From: Perkinsus olseni
Taxonomy: Eukaryota > Perkinsozoa > Perkinsida
Direction of reading: 5' to 3'
Assembly (NCBI GenBank): GCA_013115125.1
Contig: JABANN010000012.1
Span: 84,551-148,550 of the forward strand
DNA: 64,000 nucleotides
Shown here: one piece after another, positions 24,701 to 35,388 of the stretch
Position numbering within the stretch: position 1 is the first letter of the stretch
Layout of the letters: the number at the start of each line of letters is the position of its first letter
Made by a program: the position numbers and the translations under genes
The notes under the pieces: generated by a model
Seen by the model: the letters and a program-made list of their open reading frames with translations, nothing else
What the model was told of the DNA's origin: nothing
The model's database searches: none

Positions 24701-26971
24701 ATGAGAGCCTTGCCTCTGACAACACTCTTCACGATCCCGTGCATCGTGCTGTTGCTCAGCTTAGCAGGCTGTAGCAGCAATGGAGGTGCAACTACTACGG
24801 CCCCAGCGACGAGCACTGCACCAACCACCGCTCCAGTAGTGACCACTACACCCATCCCTCAGGGGGCCGTGGCGTAAGAGAACACTGCCTGGTCGAGTTG
24901 GAGCCGCCGTCCTTAGGTACGTCACCTCCGAGAGTGGTGGAAATATGACGCGCCGTTCTGTTACTGTTGATAATGGACCGGCAACTACCTACCACGTTAG
25001 ATTGAACTCTGGTAAGCCTACAGGGAATCGTCCTGTGGGAGAGGGCGCTGGGAGCGCCAAACACGGCCCGTGTGGCGATCATTCAATGATGTTGTGAAGT
25101 TGGGGTCTGCTTGGGTGGATTTCTATCTGCCTAATTCTCAGCGTCGTTGAACCATCGGCCAGTTGAAGGGTTCGGAGGTGCCTTCACAGCGGCATCTGCT
25201 GTCAATTACAAGAAGTTGAGTGATGAAGATAAACGCAGATTCATTGAGTTGTGAGTATCTGGTTACTTCGGTCATTCTAAGCATCCTTTGAGTAGATACT
25301 TCGGTCAGAGCGGCCTACGCTACACTATGGGTAGAATACCAATCAACTCGTGTGATTTTAGTCCGTACACTTACAACTTCGACAACGTCTCTGATGATTT
25401 CACTTTGGAACACTTCGATGATTCTTTGAAGGGAGATGAAGACACCGGGATGATTCAACTCCTTCACGACGCCTTGGCGGAGACACCACTGAAATTATTC
25501 GGTAATCCATCCCATGCTTGGTGGAGAATCGGTACGTCTCACGTGTGTAGGAAGCCCGTGGTCCCCACCGTACTGGATGAAGGCTGGTAATCACCCGATG
25601 GTCGGCAGCCCCAATCCCTGCCTCAAGCAGGATAAGAAATATAAACAAGTCTGGGCCGACTACTTCGTCAAATGGGTATGCGCTGTTACGTTTCCGTTCC
25701 CGCACTTTCCCTTCTCCCCATCAGATTCAGTCATACGAGAAGAAGAACATTTCCATTTGGGGCGTCACACAGCAGAATGAGCCAATGTAAGTCATCGCTC
25801 TCCTATACCATGAGGGCCTCATGGTGAGGCAGCTCTTAGGGGTGTACACTCATTCACTCAGGTTTTATTCGAACGCGCGATGGGAGGCTTGCTCATACGA
25901 CCCCGCCAATCAGACCGAGTTCATCAGGGACTACTTAGGACCTACCCTGAACAAAACTTTCGGCGATAGAGTTAAACTCATGTACATGGACTTCGTCAGA
26001 AATCTTCTCATGGAGGTCTCTGACGTCCTCCTACAGGACAGCAAGGCTGCACAGTGAGTCTTTCCTCGTCAGGGCTGGATAAAGATGGGCATTGGCCATC
26101 ATCGCAGGCACGTCTACGGTGCCGGGGTGCATTGGTACGGTTTGAATAGCATCGATACTCTCGAGGCGTTCAAGACCAAATACGGCAGTAAATATGCTGT
26201 TTGGGGGACTGAAGCAAGTAGGCAGGGTTTTCAGCTGGCAATTTCACAATGAAGATACATGACCTACTCAGGCACCTGCTACCCGGAGGACCGTTTTTTC
26301 AATACACCATGGAAGAGAGCTGCCCGTTATGTTCACGGTGTGATTGTAGACTTCGTACACGGTGGAGGAACTGGCTGGGTGGACTGGAATCTTCTTCTCG
26401 ACGAGATAGCAGCGCAAGACGTACGTCCGCTCATCCTTATGACTGACTTCCTATAGCGATCGCCACACTTTTGGTTAATCATTGTCAGAATCGCGGGGGT
26501 CCGAATCACGCTGACAACTATTGCTTTGCACACATTCACATCAACAACGCGAGTCAGCTTGTGGTACAGAAGATGTCCGTACCGGTCTCTCCGGTATCGT
26601 TGTATCAGATACACCCGTCTTACTACACCTTTGGGCACATCACCAAGTTTGTCGCTCCTGGCGCTAGAATGGTTACGTCTCTGAATGTGTCTAAGTCTGA
26701 ACCAAGCTCAATCTTCACTATCGATACCCTAGAGGCCATGGCCTTCGTGAATGAAGCCAAAACAGAGTTGGAAGTTATCGTAAGCCAATTGAACGAGTGC
26801 CCCTCCATCTGCGGTTCCCAATCCCAGGTGCTCAGCAGTCAGGAGGACGACATATCCGATCTGATCACCGAGGTCCAACTGCCAGGCGGGCAGTATCAGA
26901 CCATTCACGTTGGTAAAGTCTCCGGCTACAGTGTTACCACCGTTCTACTCCCCGGAACTTTCTCGGGCTGA
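24701..26971 (+). CDS. Glucosylceramidase-like glycoside hydrolase GH30, copy 1
   Basis: Hydrolyses beta-glucosyl linkages, by family probably of glucosylceramide, in the secretory or lysosomal lumen. Exon 1 (ATG 24701) gives a signal peptide with a lipoprotein-like end (VLLLSLAGCSS) and then a Thr/Ala/Pro-rich spacer. Exon 2 gives YVTSESGGNMTRRSV. Exon 3 gives RPVEGFGGAFTAASAVN (compare human GBA1 KVKGFGGAMTDAA). Next come SGLRYTMGRIPINSCDFSPY (25.3 kb), SPWSPPYWMKAGNHP, and GVTQQNEPM with the acid/base Glu (near 25.79 kb). FIRDYLGPTL follows, then GAGVHWYGLNS, and WGTEAS with the nucleophile Glu (26.21 kb). GWVDWNLLLD and YYTFGHITKFVAPGARMV match the GBA1 barrel end. The stop is at 26971. 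Short GT-AG introns separate these blocks. Copies 2 and 3 follow on the same strand. Confidence 0.88.
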
Positions 26972-28670
26972 GATTTTTTCTCCACCACTACCCCTGTTCG
27001 CTTCATGCAGGGGAGTACTGAACTTTTGCTTTCATTGCTCCCGATACACCATATTGAGTGTTTCGAGCCTTTGTCGACCGAAGATGGTCAATTTCTATCA
27101 CACATCATACCAAAGAATCGTGTTTCGTTGCACAGTATACCTTAACCATGGGCATTGCCTGCCCCTTCAGTATATCTCATGCGATGTCTGGTGGCGTGAA
27201 TGATTTTAACTGGATAATGCTCGCTCGGCTATCTGCAAATGACTCGAAGGGAAATTCTCAGACTGAGAATCTCAGTCATGAGTAACACCTTTCAAGTAGC
27301 CAATGCCAAAAATTACAAAGGCGACCTTAGCAATTTCTGGCGTTCGTTCCTCACAACAAAAAGGGATACGCTTATTGATGCAGAGAAACCTACTCTGATT
27401 CTGATTATCGACCCGAGTTCCACGTGTCAAAACTCCGAACTGCGAAGTGCTGGCGTGATGATGGTGGTCGAGGGAGTGAGGCGCTTCGCAACAGTTTAGG
27501 AAGCGCATTGCCAATATAGGTGCCTCACCTCGAGGTCTCAAGTGAAACTGAGCTCCTGTTTCTGAGGACGCAGGTGACATCCTCAGTGGCTCGACGCCGA
27601 CAGTTGGCCGGCAGCACAGCTATGCAGTGTTTAATGCACCCTGTAGGAACAACCGACCCCAGATCGAGCAATCGCCTACCCCTCTCCAAGGCGGGTTAGC
27701 TGTGCGGTATAGCCTGTAGCCGAGTAGATCTGGATGCCACATGAAGTTTTGAAGGCCACGAAGCGGAAGCGAAGTGCTAGGAGGTGCAAATCCGCCCGAT
27801 TTCTTCATCTGTCTCCGTTGCTGTCGGCTCATCGCAGCTCCCTTCGATTGCTGCTGCCCGTTATCCTTCTTGCCACCTTCAGGACTTGAAGTTCTGGTCC
27901 TTCGGTGGGCTTTACTGGTTCAGTTGACGCATATCAACTTCTTTCGTGTCTCAGCCCAGGACTTGCCGCCATACTCGGGAATGTCGCAGCATAAGCTCTC
28001 TCGTAGGTACCCTCAGTGGTCGTACGGCTGAGCTGAAGAAGAAGAAAAACGTTAAAGTGAAATTGAATCGGATACATGAGTTCGGTGAGACTGCGCAGAG
28101 ATCTGCTTCACTGAAGATGCGCTATTATACCTTCATTCATCGGACGAAGCAGGTATAGAGCTGAAATTCGAGCAGGAGTTACGGGGCTTGTTCCCCTCAA
28201 CTGGGACTGCGCCACGAAATTACACGCCTACGCATGAGCCGACCCTGAGGTCCAGGTTTGGAAAGTATTCCGAACCATCCCCGGTAGTGGGTATGCGGAG
28301 GAATTGGTCATCCTGAGTGCTTCTGGCGTGATGCGCGGCGTCTGTCTACGGTAAAAACGAGGATCGTAGGTGGCCAGACGGTGCGAATTCTGAGCTGTCC
28401 GGGTCCGTAGACATCATTAACAAAATCATTCCCGATGAAAATCTGAGTGGTATGAAAATACCGTCGCCACTAGCGACTCGCCAGGAATCGAACTCGGGTC
28501 CCTTACCATCCACGGTATCCTTGGAATGGACTGGTCACCAGTCACTGGTGCGCTGCGTGTAGGATCCAAATCGCCGCCAATCCTAACGGCAACAAGTGCC
28601 AGGCTTATGAATTATATCAAGGACTCCCCTGAGCAACCACTAGGTCCCGTTAAGAAGTTGTGGTGGAGAT
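25120..28670 (+). repeat. ~3.5-kb tandem duplication, unit 1
   Basis: Contains glucosylceramidase copy 1 from exon 3 onward, plus about 1.7 kb of 3' spacer. It is near-identical, including introns and spacer, to unit 2. Boundaries are approximate. The spacer (26972-28670) has no recognised gene. One 70-residue basic frame near 27946-28158 (RTAELKKKKNVKVKLNRI) is kept in both units, with unknown meaning. Confidence 0.8.
27254..27270. repeat. Odd-centre palindrome, 8/1/8
   Basis: ATTCTCAG, centre A, CTGAGAAT, in the spacer of unit 1. The counterpart in unit 2 is longer (30810-30832) because one base differs. Confidence 0.85.
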
Positions 28671-28672
28671 GG

Positions 28673-28692
28673 TCGCTTCTTCTAAGAAGCGA
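28673..28692. repeat. Hairpin 9/2/9 at the unit 1/unit 2 junction
   Basis: TCGCTTCTT, centre CT, AAGAAGCGA. It lies where unit 1 homology ends and the intron sequence shared with copy 3 begins (TTCTAAGA, then GCGATTTCTATCTTCCC). Confidence 0.8.
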
Positions 28693-28713
28693 TTTCTATC
28701 TTCCCAATCCTCA

Positions 28714-30530
28714 GGCTCGTTGAACCATCGACCAGTTGAGGGGTTCGGAGGGGCCTTCACAGCGGCATCTGCTGTGAATTACAAGAAGTTGGGTGATGAA
28801 GATAAACGCAAGTTCATCGAGTTGTGAGTATCTGGTTACTTTGGTCATTCTGGGCATCCTTTGAGTAGATACTTCGGTCGAAGTGGCCTACTCTACACTA
28901 TGGGTAGAATACCAATCAACTCCTGTGACTTTAGTCCGTACACTTACAACTTCGACAACGTCTCTGATGATTTCACTTTGGAACACTTCGATGATTCTTT
29001 GAAGGGAGATGAAGACACCGGGATGATCCAACTTATCCACGACGCCTTGGCGGAGACAAAACTGAAATTATTTGGTAATCCATCCCATGGTCCGTGGAGA
29101 ATCGGTACGTCTCACTTGTGTAGGAACCCCGTGGTCCCCCCCGTACTGGATGAAGGCTGGTAATCACCCGATGGTCGGCAGTCCTAATCCATGCCTCAAG
29201 CAGGATAAGAAATATAAACAAGCCTGGGCCGACTACTTCGTCAAGTGGGTATGCGCTGTTACGTTTCCGTTCCCGCATTTTCCATTCTCCCCATCAGATT
29301 CAGTCATACGAGAAGAAGAATATCTCCATTTGGGGCGTCACACAGCAGAATGAGCCCATGTAAGTCATCGCTCGTCTATACCATTGGGCAGCTCCCAGGG
29401 GTGTACACTCATTCACTCAGGTTTTATTCGAACACGCGATGGGAGGCTTGCTCATACGACCCCGCCAATCAGACCGAGTTCATCAGGGACTACTTAGGAC
29501 CTACCCTGAAAAAAGCTTTCGGCGATAGAGTTAAACTTATGTACATGGACTATATCAGAAATCTTCTCATGGAGGTCTCCGACGTCCTCCTACAGGACAG
29601 CAAGGCCGCACAGTGAGTTCCTCTGGTCAGGGTTGGATAAGGATGGGGCATTGGCCATCATCGCAGGTACGTCTACGGTGCCGGGGTGCATTGGTACGGT
29701 TTGAATAGCATCGATACTCTTGAGGCGTTCAAGACCAAATACGGCAGTCAATATGCTGTTTGGGGGACCGAAGCAAGTAGGCAGGGTTTTCAGCTGGCCA
29801 TTTCACAATGAAGATACATGACCTACTCAGGCACCTGCTACCCGGAGGACCGTTTTTTCAATACACCATGGAAGAGAGCTGCCCGTTATGTTCACGGTGT
29901 GATTGTAGACTTCGTACACGGTGGAGGAACTGGCTGGGTGGACTGGAATCTTCTTCTCGACGAGATAGCAGCGCAAGACGTACGTCCGCTCATCCTTATG
30001 ACTGACTTCCTATAGCGATCGCCTCACTTCTGGTTAATCATTGTCAGAATCGCGGGGGTCCGAATCACGCTGACAACTATTGCTTTGCACACATCCACAT
30101 TGACAACGCGAGTCAGCTTGTGGTACAGAAGATGTCCGTACCGGTCTCTCCGGTATTGTGGTATCAGGTACACCCGTCTTACTACACCTTTGGGCACATC
30201 ACCAAGTTTGTCGCTCCCGGTGCTAGAATGGTTACGTCTATGAATGTGTCTAAGTCTGAACCAAGCTCAATCTTCACTATCGATACCCTAGAGGCCATGG
30301 CCTTCGTGAATGAAGCCAAAACAGAGTTGGAAGTTATCGTAAGCCAATTGAACGAGTGCCCCTCCCTCTACGGTTGCCAATCCCAGGTGCTCAGCAGTCA
30401 GGAGGACGACATAACCGATCTGATCATCGAGGTCCAACTGCCAGGCGGGCAGTATCAGACCATTCACGTTGGTAAAGTCCCCGGCTACAGTGTTACCACC
30501 GTTCTACTCCCCGGAACTTTCTCGGGCTGA
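28714..30530 (+). CDS. Glucosylceramidase-like GH30, copy 2, lacks 5' exons
   Basis: Begins at the exon 3 acceptor (LNHRPVEGFGGAFT) and runs to a stop at 30530. It has the same introns and catalytic blocks as copy 1: SCDFSPYTYNFDN, GVTQQNEPM (acid/base Glu near 29.35 kb), WGTEAS (nucleophile near 29.77 kb), GWVDWNLLLD and FGHITKFVAPGARMV. I find no counterpart of exons 1-2 (signal peptide, Thr-rich spacer, YVTSE block) between 28.2 and 28.7 kb. As it stands it could not be secreted by its own leader. It may be a 5'-truncated duplicate, or its exons could be spliced onto upstream exons of copy 1. The intron end before exon 3 matches copy 3 better than copy 1, so the unit is a mosaic. Expression cannot be judged from the sequence. 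Confidence 0.7.
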
Positions 30531-30809
30531 GATTCTTCCTCCACCACTACTCCTGTTCGCTTCATGCGGGGGAGTACTGAACTTTTGCTTTCATTGCTCC
30601 CGATACACCATATTGAGTGTTTCGAGCCTTTGTCGACCGAAGATGGTCAATTTCTATCACACATCATACCAAAGAATCGTGTTTCGTTGCACAGTATACC
30701 TTAACCATGGGTATTGCCTCCCCCTTCAGTATATCTCATGCGATGTCTGGTGGCGTGAATGATTTTAACTGGATAATGCTCGCTCGGCTATCTGCAAATG
30801 ACTCGAAGG

Positions 30810-30832
30810 GAGATTCTCAGACTGAGAATCTC
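30810..30832. repeat. Odd-centre palindrome, 11/1/11
   Basis: GAGATTCTCAG, centre A, then the exact reverse complement. Unit 2 counterpart of 27254-27270. Confidence 0.9.
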
Positions 30833-31430
30833 AGTCATGAGTAACACCTTTCAAGTAGCCAATGCCAAAAATTACAAAGGCGACCTTAGCATTTCTGGCG
30901 TTCGTTCCTCACAACAAAAAGGGATACGCTTATTGATGCGGAGAAACCTACTCTGATTCCGATTATCGACCCGAGTTCCACGTTTCAAAACTCCGAACTG
31001 CGAAGTGATGATGGTGGTCGAGGGAGTGAGGCGCTTCGCAACAGTTTAGGAAGCGCATTGCCAATATAGGTGCCTCACCTCGAGGTCTCAAGTGAAACTG
31101 AGCCCCTGTTTCTGAGGACGCAGGTGACATCCTCAGTGACTCGACGCCGACAGTTGGCCGGCAGCACAGCTACGCAGTGTTTAATGCACCCTGTAGGAAC
31201 AACCGACCCCAGATCGAGCAATCGCCTACCCCTCTCCAAGGCGGGTTAGCTGTGCGGTATAGCCTGTAGCCGAGTAGATCTCGATGCCACATGAAGTTTT
31301 GGAGGGCACGAAGCGGAAGCGAAGTGCTAGGAGGTGCAAATCCGCCCGATTTCTTCATCTGTCTCCGTTGCTGTCGGCTCATCGCAGCTCCCTTCGATTG
31401 CTGCTGCCCGTTATTCTTCTTGCCACCTTC

Positions 31431-31451
31431 AGGACCTGAAGTTCAGGTCCT
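31431..31451. repeat. Odd-centre palindrome, 10/1/10
   Basis: AGGACCTGAA, centre G, TTCAGGTCCT. The unit 1 counterpart near 27880 has two mismatches between its arms. Confidence 0.9.
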
Positions 31452-31869
31452 TCGGTGGGCTTTACTGGTTCAGCTGATGCGTATCAACTTCGTTCGTGTC
31501 TCAGCCCAGGACTTGCCGCCATACTCGGGAATGTAGCAGCATAAGCTCTCTCGTAGGTACCCTCAGTGGTCGTACGGCTGAGCTGAAGAAGAAGAAAAAC
31601 GTTAAAGTGAAATTGAATCGGATACATGAGTTCGGTGAGACTGCGCAGAGATCTGCTTCACTGAAGATGCGCTATTATACCTTCATTCATCGGGCGAAGC
31701 AGGTATAGAGCTGAAATTCGAGCAGGAGTTACGGGGCTTGTTCCCCTCAACTGGGACTGCGCCACGAAATTACACGCCTACGCATGAGCCGACCCTGAGG
31801 TCCACGTTTGGAAAGTATTCCGAACCATCCCCGGTAGTGGGTATGCGGAGGAATTGGTCATCCTGAGTG

Positions 31870-32185
31870 AGGAGAGAGCGCGTTTGCTCACCCCGTGGAA
31901 CGTAGCGGAGGGGGAGTAGGAGGAGGAGGGAAGATTGGAAATCTGTCACTGTACGGAAACGCTCGCGGCAGAGACAGCCGCGGCAGTGCTTTGTGAAATT
32001 GTACAAGCTCAGGGAGGAGGCATGCTGGCTTTTTCTACCAGTCCAACGTCGAGAACTTCCTTTGAGGCATGTTGATGCGCATGAGGCGCTCTGCAGCCCT
32101 GCAGTGACAGTCACTGCGGTGACTGAGTCACTGAGTGACTGCAGGGCAGTCGTTGCCTTTCGTGTTACGGTAGCATTGTTACCTG
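31870..32185. repeat. Extra ~316-bp segment in unit 2
   Basis: Present in unit 2 and absent from unit 1 near 28.32 kb, where TCCTGAG-TG is joined directly to CTTCTGG. A TG occurs at both edges. It contains nested short palindromes: GCAGTGAC-A-GTCACTGC at 32101-32117 and AGTCACT-G-AGTGACT near 32126-32140. No coding signal. Either an insertion in unit 2 or a deletion in unit 1. Confidence 0.75.
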
Positions 32186-32444
32186 CTTCTGGTGAGATGA
32201 GCGGCGTCTGTCTACGGTAAAAACGAGGATCGTAGGTTGCCAGACGGTGCGAATTCCGAGCTGTCCGGGTCCGTAGACATCATTAACAAAATCATTCCCG
32301 ATGAAAATCTGAGTGGTATGAAAATACCGTCGCCACTGGCGACTCGCCAGGAATCGAACTCGGGTCCCTTACCATTCACGGTATCCTTGAAATGGACTGG
32401 TCACCAGTCACTGGTGCGCTGCGTGTAGGATCCAAATCGCCGCC

Positions 32445-32461
32445 AATCCTAAGTTAGGATT
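32445..32461. repeat. Odd-centre palindrome, 8/1/8
   Basis: AATCCTAA, centre G, TTAGGATT. Created by a 14-base insertion relative to unit 1. Confidence 0.9.
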
Positions 32462-32505
32462 CCTAACGGCAACAAGTGCCAGGCGTATGAATTATATCAA
32501 GGACT

Positions 32506-32520
32506 CCCCTGACTCAGGGG
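32506..32520. repeat. Odd-centre palindrome, 7/1/7
   Basis: CCCCTGA, centre C, TCAGGGG. Also created by a 14-base insertion relative to unit 1. Confidence 0.9.
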
Positions 32521-32570
32521 CCGTGAGCAACCACTTGGTCCGGTTAAGAAGTTGTGGTGGAGATGAGAGT

Positions 32571-32949
32571 TTCAAACCACTCGGGAAAAGCCCCCTGTCC
32601 AGTGGGTGGTGGTGGAGTAACAGTATCAGATCGAGCTTCCATCTAAAATCCCCACAGATCCTGCATACCGACAAGCGTCGGGATACGCAGTCTTCACCGG
32701 ATGACGAATGAGCGAGTCGGTGGCTGCGATCTATCAGAACTTTTCATAGAAGTTCTCATAGATCTCTTGCCCGCGGGGGGAAGCTCCTCACCGTGAGGAG
32801 TTTCAACCGTATCATTTGCCCGCTGCTGCGATTTACAGCCCAGCAACGGCATTATCATAGCAACAGGAGGGAGCTGGCAGCCTGTTGTGAAGCGATTCAA
32901 GCCGCAGCCGACGTCATCAGTCACCTTGCCAGCTAAGTCGCGGGCTCCT
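32571..32949. other. Spacer after unit 2
   Basis: Non-coding as far as I can see. Contains short inverted repeats near 32739-32762 (AGAACTTTTCATAGAAGTTCT) and 32785-32803 (CTCCTCACCGTGAGGAG). Confidence 0.4.
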
Positions 32950-34320
32950 TACCACCGATTGAGATACCAGTTGTGTCGGATAACCGGCCGACAGTGGCCT
33001 GGTTAGCAGGAAGTGGCGTGTTTTCCAAGTCAGCTCTCGAGAGGCGAGCGGCATTGAGGACCCTGAACGCTTTGAAAGACGAAGTGGACTACCTCAGAAG
33101 CATTGGTATGGTATCGATATCGCACATAAGCGGGAGCGACAATTCGGAGGTGGACGAACTCAGCCGACTTTTCGAATAAGGCTAGAGTCTGGCTCCCGAA
33201 TGACTTTGGGCCAAAGTCTTCGGCTGACGCTCTCTTGGGAGGCACCGACGAGAAACAGGATCTGTCGAGCTTTCCCGATGTGTTCGATTCAGGAGCGGTC
33301 CAAGGACCCGGACCGGGTCACCCGGTCTATCATGGATATTTGAAGAAGACAGTACCATCACGCAAGATACCTTGGACGTCTTCTGGGGACTACCGGAGAT
33401 ACCCCGTTAACGCGAATATTTTGAAGAAAATGCTCAAGTCTTCGCCGCTGCCAATCGCTTCGAGGATCGTCTCTGCATAATCGAAACGCTTTGTGGAAAT
33501 GCATACGATGCCTGCACGGTTTTGGTGGATTTCCAATTCTTAAGGAAGGTTTTCCGAGCAATGCACCCTCAACGCAGGGAGCAAGAACTACTCCCAAGTT
33601 AGGGAGGGGCGGAGAGACAAGCCCAAGAAAATTGGACCTGTTTTCATCGTGCATTACAGAGCGATTCGGCTGTGACAGTGTGGCCCGCGGGACCTTATTG
33701 TACCGGCTCGGATGGGATAATATGTTTCCGGAATGGCCAAGCCGACGGCACCATCGACCTTTTGCCAGTTGTCCCGAAAAGACCGGGATCGTGCGCGGCC
33801 TATAGGAAGAAGGTTCTCAGGGACGCCCACCGGGCGACGGTGGCGCATGTATACAATCAATACTATATGCTTGAGATACGCGTCGAGGCGAAAAGGCTGG
33901 TGAAGTATTGTTATTGCCGCCAGACCTTGCGCGCCCGCAGACAGTGGTCCCAGTTATCTGGAGTTCCGGACAAGTCCAGCGCGGTCCGAGCCGAGCCCCA
34001 CACCGAAGTTTCTTGACGTTGGGTGAGTTGAGAGGATCTGGAGGACCGATGAAAATCCTCACCGTCTACTGCCTTGGCACTTCTCATTCTACTTGGGTTC
34101 TCTGCTCTGAGCGCATCGCCGACGTGCTGCACGCTCTCGTGAGGGTGCAGCAACAAGAAGGAGGACTCCGAGTGATAAGAACCGACCGTGCAGCTTATTT
34201 TAGAAGTAATCTATTCGCTCAAGAGGCAGCCCGCCTCCTGCACGCCACCGTAATACGGGTGGCCCAGCGGGGAAGAATGTTATTCTTTCCCAGCCGAGAC
34301 TGAGTGTCCTTCCGAAGCCC
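32950..34320 (+). mobile_element. Broken LTR retrotransposon fragment (Ty3/gypsy-like)
   Basis: Degraded pieces in pol order on the plus strand. First an RNase H-like piece (HISGSDNSEVDELSR, near 33.12-33.17 kb), then a zinc-binding integrase-like piece near 33.8-33.93 kb, and an integrase-core-like piece near 34.05-34.23 kb. No terminal repeats were recognised at its ends. It is a fossil with several breaks, of moderate age. It lies between glucosylceramidase copies 2 and 3. The family assignment is tentative. Confidence 0.5.
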
Positions 34321-35388
34321 GAAAGTGGCATCGCGCCTATAAAAGCTCAGCTTACACTTTCTCAAAAACGGGAAGTAGCCTACTTCAAGTAGCGGCTGCC
34401 GCGCGCTTCCAGTATTTATGTGGATTCCGAGCTCGAGCCGCTCGAGCTGATGATTGTGAGATAAGTTTGAGATGTATGATGATGACACGGGTGTGGAAAC
34501 TGTTGTACCGCATTGTTCTCGTCCGTAGGCCGCACATCTGCGATTATTTTTTCTCATCTAGGAGTGTGGGTGCAGTTCGATCGGTGGATAGTGCCGAGTA
34601 GACTCGGCTGGCCCGATGAGAACTGCCCCGTCGTAGAGCGGTTACTCTTTGCCCAAGAGAGGGATTGTCGCGTTGAGACAATAGGGTGGGAACAACAGCA
34701 GCACGAGAAGGTTTTCATGTGAAAGCCACGATCTCAGTACACGGGAAGCAGAGTCTTAGCAGATCATCTGCACATCTGCCGCAGATGTAGAAGCACAGGA
34801 TGACAAATGTCAGCCCCACTGGGGCTGGCAGAACAAGAGGGGATCCACCATGGCGCAAACATGACGAACCTATCCACTACGCGATTAGTCAGTCCTTCCA
34901 CCAGGAGGATGAGGGGCCGGCGGCTACGATGACAGCAGCACGCGACGCATGACAGCCCATCTCTGCCACACCTGTCTCCACCGCACAGACCATCAAATCC
35001 CCGGCTCGTCACTAAAACGTGGCGCAAGACGTGCCCTATGAGTGCCTCCAATACAACCGAGACTCTTAAGGATGGCCAGCGATCGATCATCACTAGCGTA
35101 ATAACAAGAGACGCGCACATACTGCACGCGTGCATCAGCACAGCTCATTGGTCATGGGGAGATCTCGTGCCTTCGTCAATTGCTTTCACGCATGAGTCAA
35201 TTGCCCTTGGAGATGCGACCTTGAACGGTATATACCTCTAGAGTCTAGACGACTCAGCTAGTGCGGAGTTCGCGTGTCTACGGTTGTGCATTCAGTCTGC
35301 CTTGACGGTCTTCCCCTCAGCGACTTGAACATACGGGGTTGTATATCAGGGAAAAGTCCCACATAGTATTAGTTTATCTGTTGCTATC
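34321..35388. other. Intergenic before glucosylceramidase copy 3
   Basis: About 1.07 kb without a frame I can support. It should include the promoter of copy 3. No repeat recognised. Confidence 0.4.

Larger units (their letters stand above)
28680..32570 (+). repeat. Tandem duplication, unit 2
   Basis: Second unit of the duplication, carrying glucosylceramidase copy 2 and the same 3' spacer. Relative to unit 1 it carries a ~316-bp extra segment (31870-32185) and two 14-base insertions near 32453-32466 and 32513-32526, each of which creates a perfect palindrome. Confidence 0.8.

Noticed and set aside
27620-27832. 70-codon minus-strand frame kept in both duplicated spacers
   Set aside because: The duplication is so recent that conservation carries no information; no motif.
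28470-28560. B-box-like GAGTTCGATTCC on the minus strand of the spacer, repeated in unit 2 near 32.35 kb
   Set aside because: The T-stem does not pair and no A-box is visible, so a tRNA gene is not supported.
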